From an uncultured Aquimarina sp. (lineage in GTDB: Bacteria; Bacteroidota; Bacteroidia; Flavobacteriales; Flavobacteriaceae), in assembly GCA_937958735.1 (NCBI GenBank), contig CALGNG010000230.1:1-5358 (forward strand): a stretch of 5,358 nucleotides of DNA, read 5' to 3'. Each line of letters opens with the position of its first letter. Within the stretch, counting starts at the first letter, position 1. Below the pieces are notes generated by a model. The model did not search any database. It had not been told where the DNA came from and worked only from the letters and a program-made list of their open reading frames with translations. A program made the translations under genes and the position numbers. This document shows positions 4,898 through 5,358 of the stretch, in pieces.

Positions 4898-5358
4898 CTA
4901 CAATGCTTTTAAAGCCGCTTCGTAATTAGGTTCTTCGGTAATTTCTAGTACTAGCTCTGTATACAAAACCACTCCGTTTTCGTCTAATACAATTACAGCT
5001 CTAGAACTAAGTGCTTGTAATGGCCCATCTACTATTTCTAATCCATAATCTTTTCCAAACTTCCCTTCTCTAAAATCGGAAAGTGCTACTACATTTTCTA
5101 AACCCTCCGCACCACAAAAACGAGATAAGGCAAATGGCAAATCCCTAGAAACACATACTACTTTAGTGTTTTCTAAACTAGAAGCATCTTTATTAAATTT
5201 TCTTACCGATGCTGCACATACTTCTGTATCTATAGATGGGAATACATTTAATACTACTTTACTACCTTTATAATCCGATAATTTCTTTTCTGAAAGATCC
5301 GATGCTACTAATATAAAACCTGGAGCTTTTTCCCCTATAACAGGAAGATTTCCTAGAG
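4898..5358 (-). CDS. tpx: Thiol peroxidase Tpx, 5' end outside window
   Basis: An atypical two-cysteine peroxiredoxin that reduces hydrogen peroxide and organic peroxides using thioredoxin; in E. coli it is found in the periplasm or cytoplasm, and its location here cannot be read. The frame stays open to the right edge, giving 152 residues; an internal ATG at 5140 is not the start. The peroxidatic cysteine lies in [11 protein letters not shown] (residue 47 of the visible part; C61 in E. coli) and the resolving cysteine in SRFCGAEG (81; C95 in E. coli), with the same 34-residue spacing. The active-site threonine (44) and arginine (119, in SSRAVIV) are also kept. Matching positions show about 14 N-terminal residues missing beyond 5358. 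The end aligns with the family C-terminus ([15 protein letters not shown]). E replaces the G found in E. coli two residues before the active cysteine. It converges with the SanA-like gene. Confidence 0.96.
   Translation of the reverse strand, partial: LGNLPVIGEKAPGFILVASDLSEKKLSDYKGSKVVLNVFPSIDTEVCAASVRKFNKDASSLENTKVVCVSRDLPFALSRFCGAEGLENVVALSDFREGKFGKDYGLEIVDGPLQALSSRAVIVLDENGVVLYTELVLEITEEPNYEAALKAL

Overview
The window looks like an ordinary, AT-rich chromosomal segment of a member of the Bacteroidota, most probably a flavobacterium. Three things point there. Several genes and the tRNA are preceded by the Bacteroidota -7 promoter element TAnnTTTG, the tRNA one with a TTTG -33 box at 19 nt. 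No start codon has a clear Shine-Dalgarno sequence. The proteins read like flavobacterial versions of their families, including the DUF2452 protein, which I know mainly from Bacteroidota.

Layout from left to right. 1-686 (-): a Cof-type HAD phosphatase that runs off the left edge. 687-1094: a gene-poor stretch of about 400 bp with a 15-bp inverted repeat, a 9-bp inverted repeat and a coding-like island that may be the remains of a gene or transposase. 1118-1516 (+): a DUF2452 protein, convergent with 1534-2571 (-): an M28-family zinc metallopeptidase with a lipoprotein signal. A divergent promoter region (2572-2714) follows. 2761-2845 (+): tRNA-Ser(UGA), a complete small transcription unit with promoter, leader hairpin, tRNA and intrinsic terminator. 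2968-4179 (+): an RsmB/NOP-family RNA m5C methyltransferase, followed after 12 nt by 4192-4824 (+): a SanA/YdcF-family (DUF218) membrane protein, probably in the same operon. 4898-5358 (-): thiol peroxidase Tpx, convergent with the previous unit and cut at its 5' end by the right edge.

The genes do not form one pathway. They are independent housekeeping or envelope units: phosphate-ester hydrolysis, exported peptide hydrolysis, serine tRNA supply, RNA methylation, an envelope function and peroxide detoxification. I found no CRISPR array, intact insertion sequence, defence locus or new multi-gene system. The points worth a second look are small: the structured, coding-like gap at 687-1094, the promoter that decides the start of the DUF2452 gene, and the leader hairpin and promoter-abutting palindrome of the tRNA unit.
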